Positions 62,576 to 64,000 of a stretch of 64,000 nt of DNA are shown here, one piece after another. The notes under the pieces were generated by a model, which saw only the letters and a list, made by a program, of their open reading frames with translations, was not told where the DNA came from and made no database searches. A program made the translations under genes and the position numbers. Numbering within the stretch: position 1 is the first letter of the stretch; every line of letters begins with the position of its first letter. Where the stretch lies: positions 31,873 to 95,872 of the forward strand of contig JAFXVZ010000028.1 in the NCBI GenBank assembly GCA_017534535.1. The letters run 5' to 3'. This stretch comes from Bacteroidaceae bacterium (GTDB lineage: Bacteria; Bacteroidota; Bacteroidia; Bacteroidales; Bacteroidaceae).

Positions 62576-63643
62576 ATGAGGAAATTGCTGTTATTTCTGT
62601 TGCTGTCATCTGTGGCTCTTTTTGCTGCTGCTCAAAAGTTGGAGTGGAGATTAGGGGCTGAAGGATTCTTTGACAATGGAGAGGGCGATGATACTTACCG
62701 TACCACAATGACTTATAGTGGGCTTCGTGCAACACCTGAAATAGGTCTGAGTTGGGGTGAAGGTAAACATAGCTTGATGGGTGGTTATAGCGGACTTCTG
62801 GAGTTTGGCAAGAAACATGGCTATGCTGATGGTACACCTATTTTATATTATAATTATAAAACAATTCCTTTGACTTTCACCTTTGGTAGTTTCCAACGTG
62901 ATAAATTGTTGGGCGACTATCCCTCATTTTTGTTTAGTGATACCATTCGTTACTATCGTCCTACTATTCAGGGTATCGCTTTCCAGCATCAACATTCCAG
63001 AGGCTATTTTGAAGCATTCTTGGATTGGACGGGGCTCCGATCTGATACTGAACGCGAGCAGTTCATGGTGGGATTAAGCGTTAAGCATGCTATAGGTAAG
63101 GTAAACCAAGATGCTTTTGATAAATATGCAACTCGTTTTTATGTGGGCTTGGAGGGGTACTATTATCATTATGCACTTACTTGGCATGCTGATGATAAGC
63201 AGCATATCCATGATAACTTGGTGGGACATCCTTTTGTGGGTTATCGATTGCAAAGTCGTGTTACAGATGCAGCTTTGGATGTAAGGGCAGGAGCTTTGGT
63301 AAGCTTTGACCGCGAGCGTGGCTTGGACGATGGGAAGCGCACGCCTGTTGGGTTCTTGGGTGAGATTAATGCGAATTATAAGCGTTTTTCCTTTGAGGAG
63401 ATTATATATGCAGGTAACCATCAACAACCTTTTGGCAACCGTTTCTTTGGAGAATATTATTGGGGTGACACCTATTACCAGGCTTCTGCTTATAGCCGTA
63501 CAGATATCAAGTATCAGTTTATCGTGAATGAGTATGTGTCAGCTTACGCAGGTGCTATTTTCAACGTTACTAAAGCAGGGCTGAACTGGCATCAAGTATT
63601 AACTTTGCAGGTTAATTTAGGTGGCTCTTTGGGCAGAAAGTAG
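62576..63643 (+). CDS. Exported beta-barrel-like protein of unknown function
   Basis: 355 residues: signal peptide (ends FAAAQ), then alternating aromatic/hydrophobic strands throughout (LEWRLGAEGFF, SLMGGYSGLLEFG, TFTFGSF, FYVGLEGYYYHY, YKFSFEE-type strands) ending in a short Gly-rich VNLGGSLGRK, without the usual terminal Phe. Probably an outer membrane barrel of 12-16 strands. No family recognised. It is the last gene of the operon, 8 bases after argF'. The rRNA operon begins about 320 bases later. Confidence 0.65.
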   Translation: MRKLLLFLLLSSVALFAAAQKLEWRLGAEGFFDNGEGDDTYRTTMTYSGLRATPEIGLSWGEGKHSLMGGYSGLLEFGKKHGYADGTPILYYNYKTIPLTFTFGSFQRDKLLGDYPSFLFSDTIRYYRPTIQGIAFQHQHSRGYFEAFLDWTGLRSDTEREQFMVGLSVKHAIGKVNQDAFDKYATRFYVGLEGYYYHYALTWHADDKQHIHDNLVGHPFVGYRLQSRVTDAALDVRAGALVSFDRERGLDDGKRTPVGFLGEINANYKRFSFEEIIYAGNHQQPFGNRFFGEYYWGDTYYQASAYSRTDIKYQFIVNEYVSAYAGAIFNVTKAGLNWHQVLTLQVNLGGSLGRK

Positions 63644-63645
63644 TG

Positions 63646-63690
63646 CTTATCGCGCGTATTATAGATAAGGTATCAATTTTTTTGAAAAAT
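63646..63690 (+). terminator. Weak terminator before rRNA promoter
   Basis: CTTATC (63647-63652) and GATAAG enclose a 12-base loop, followed within ten bases by a T-run. The short stem makes this tentative. Confidence 0.4.
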
Positions 63691-63703
63691 TTTCCCGAAA
63701 TTA

Positions 63704-63735
63704 TTTGGTAGGAATTTAAAAAGTGTGTACCTTTG
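63704..63735 (+). promoter_or_regulatory. rRNA operon promoter
   Basis: TTTG (63704-63707), 20 bp, TACCTTTG (63728-63735), the Bacteroidota -33/-7 pair. The leader of about 225 bases before the 16S start contains a GGCACC/GGTGTC hairpin near 63811-63837. No other gene is visible in this 320-base stretch. Confidence 0.8.
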
Positions 63736-63965
63736 CATCCGCTTTCCGAGAGGGGAGCTTATTTGAAGAGTTCTATGAATGATTGATGGACAGAGGACAG
63801 GCAGCGTCCGGCACCGTTCTTTTGTATGGTGTCGGGTCGGTCTGAAGATAAGGTTTGTACATATAATGTTATGTGAACCGTCAAGTTTCAATTTGATTTG
63901 AATACGGTGCATCCTGACTATTGAAGCAGATATTCCCCTTTTTGGGGTTATCAGAGATATTATTT

Positions 63966-64000
63966 TACAATGAAGAGTTTGATCCTGGCTCAGGATGAAC
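63966..64000 (+). rRNA. 16S ribosomal RNA, 5' end only
   Basis: The sequence AGAGTTTGATCCTGGCTCAG (63974-63993) and the following GATGAAC are the universal 5' end of bacterial 16S rRNA. The mature start is placed at about 63966 by comparison with the usual offset. The gene runs off the right edge. Confidence 0.97.

Overview
The window is chromosomal DNA from a member of the Bacteroidota, most likely order Bacteroidales (Prevotellaceae or Bacteroidaceae; the family is inference). The evidence is: promoters of the TTTG / TAnnTTTG type with few Shine-Dalgarno sequences; many lipoproteins with DUF4369-TlpA, six-bladed-propeller and YARHG domains; an N-succinylornithine-type carbamoyltransferase; SusC-like plug domains; and GH29/GH92 glycosidases. 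The right edge enters the 5' end of a 16S rRNA gene.

Positions 1-34000 are an accessory, paralogue-rich envelope-signalling region. It holds three intact DUF4369-TlpA thiol-disulfide lipoproteins and one truncated remnant, five propeller lipoproteins, three TPR-membrane-HTH proteins that look like one-component membrane transcription factors, and two BlaI repressor / M56 peptidase modules whose peptidases carry C-terminal TonB domains. It also holds two 'half-receiver' response regulators, one normal two-component pair, and three stand-alone carboxypeptidase-like plus TonB-plug proteins with no beta-barrel. A serpin, a GH5 enzyme and a GH29-GH92 pair lie among them. Six promoters here share one direct-repeat operator (GTGAACT-like half-sites 11 bp apart) at about 20 or 30-32 bp from the -7 box, and both BlaI modules have an ACGAA/TTCGT palindrome at their promoters. 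These shared sites suggest coordinated regulation. Two to three copies of an undescribed intergenic element with 22-bp units lie in the gaps.

Positions 34000-46800 mix metabolism with envelope genes: RNase H, shikimate kinase, a polysaccharide deacetylase and a putative six-hairpin glycosidase, a sialate O-acetylesterase, CutC, biosynthetic arginine decarboxylase, acetylglutamate kinase, an ECF sigma factor with a probable anti-sigma partner, a CotH-like lipoprotein and a carboxylesterase remnant.

Positions 46800-64000 are core genome. On the minus strand are a small lipoprotein, tRNA-Leu(UAA), and prmC-recX-pyrE-SRPBCC-argH. On the plus strand, after ribD and a DUF6242 lipoprotein, run uppS-bamA-ompH-ompH-murI-proB-proA-argF', then a barrel-like exported protein and an rRNA operon promoter. 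Heptanucleotide tandem repeats (GTCAATN or GTTCATN) sit at several gene junctions, and one array contains the predicted argB start codon.
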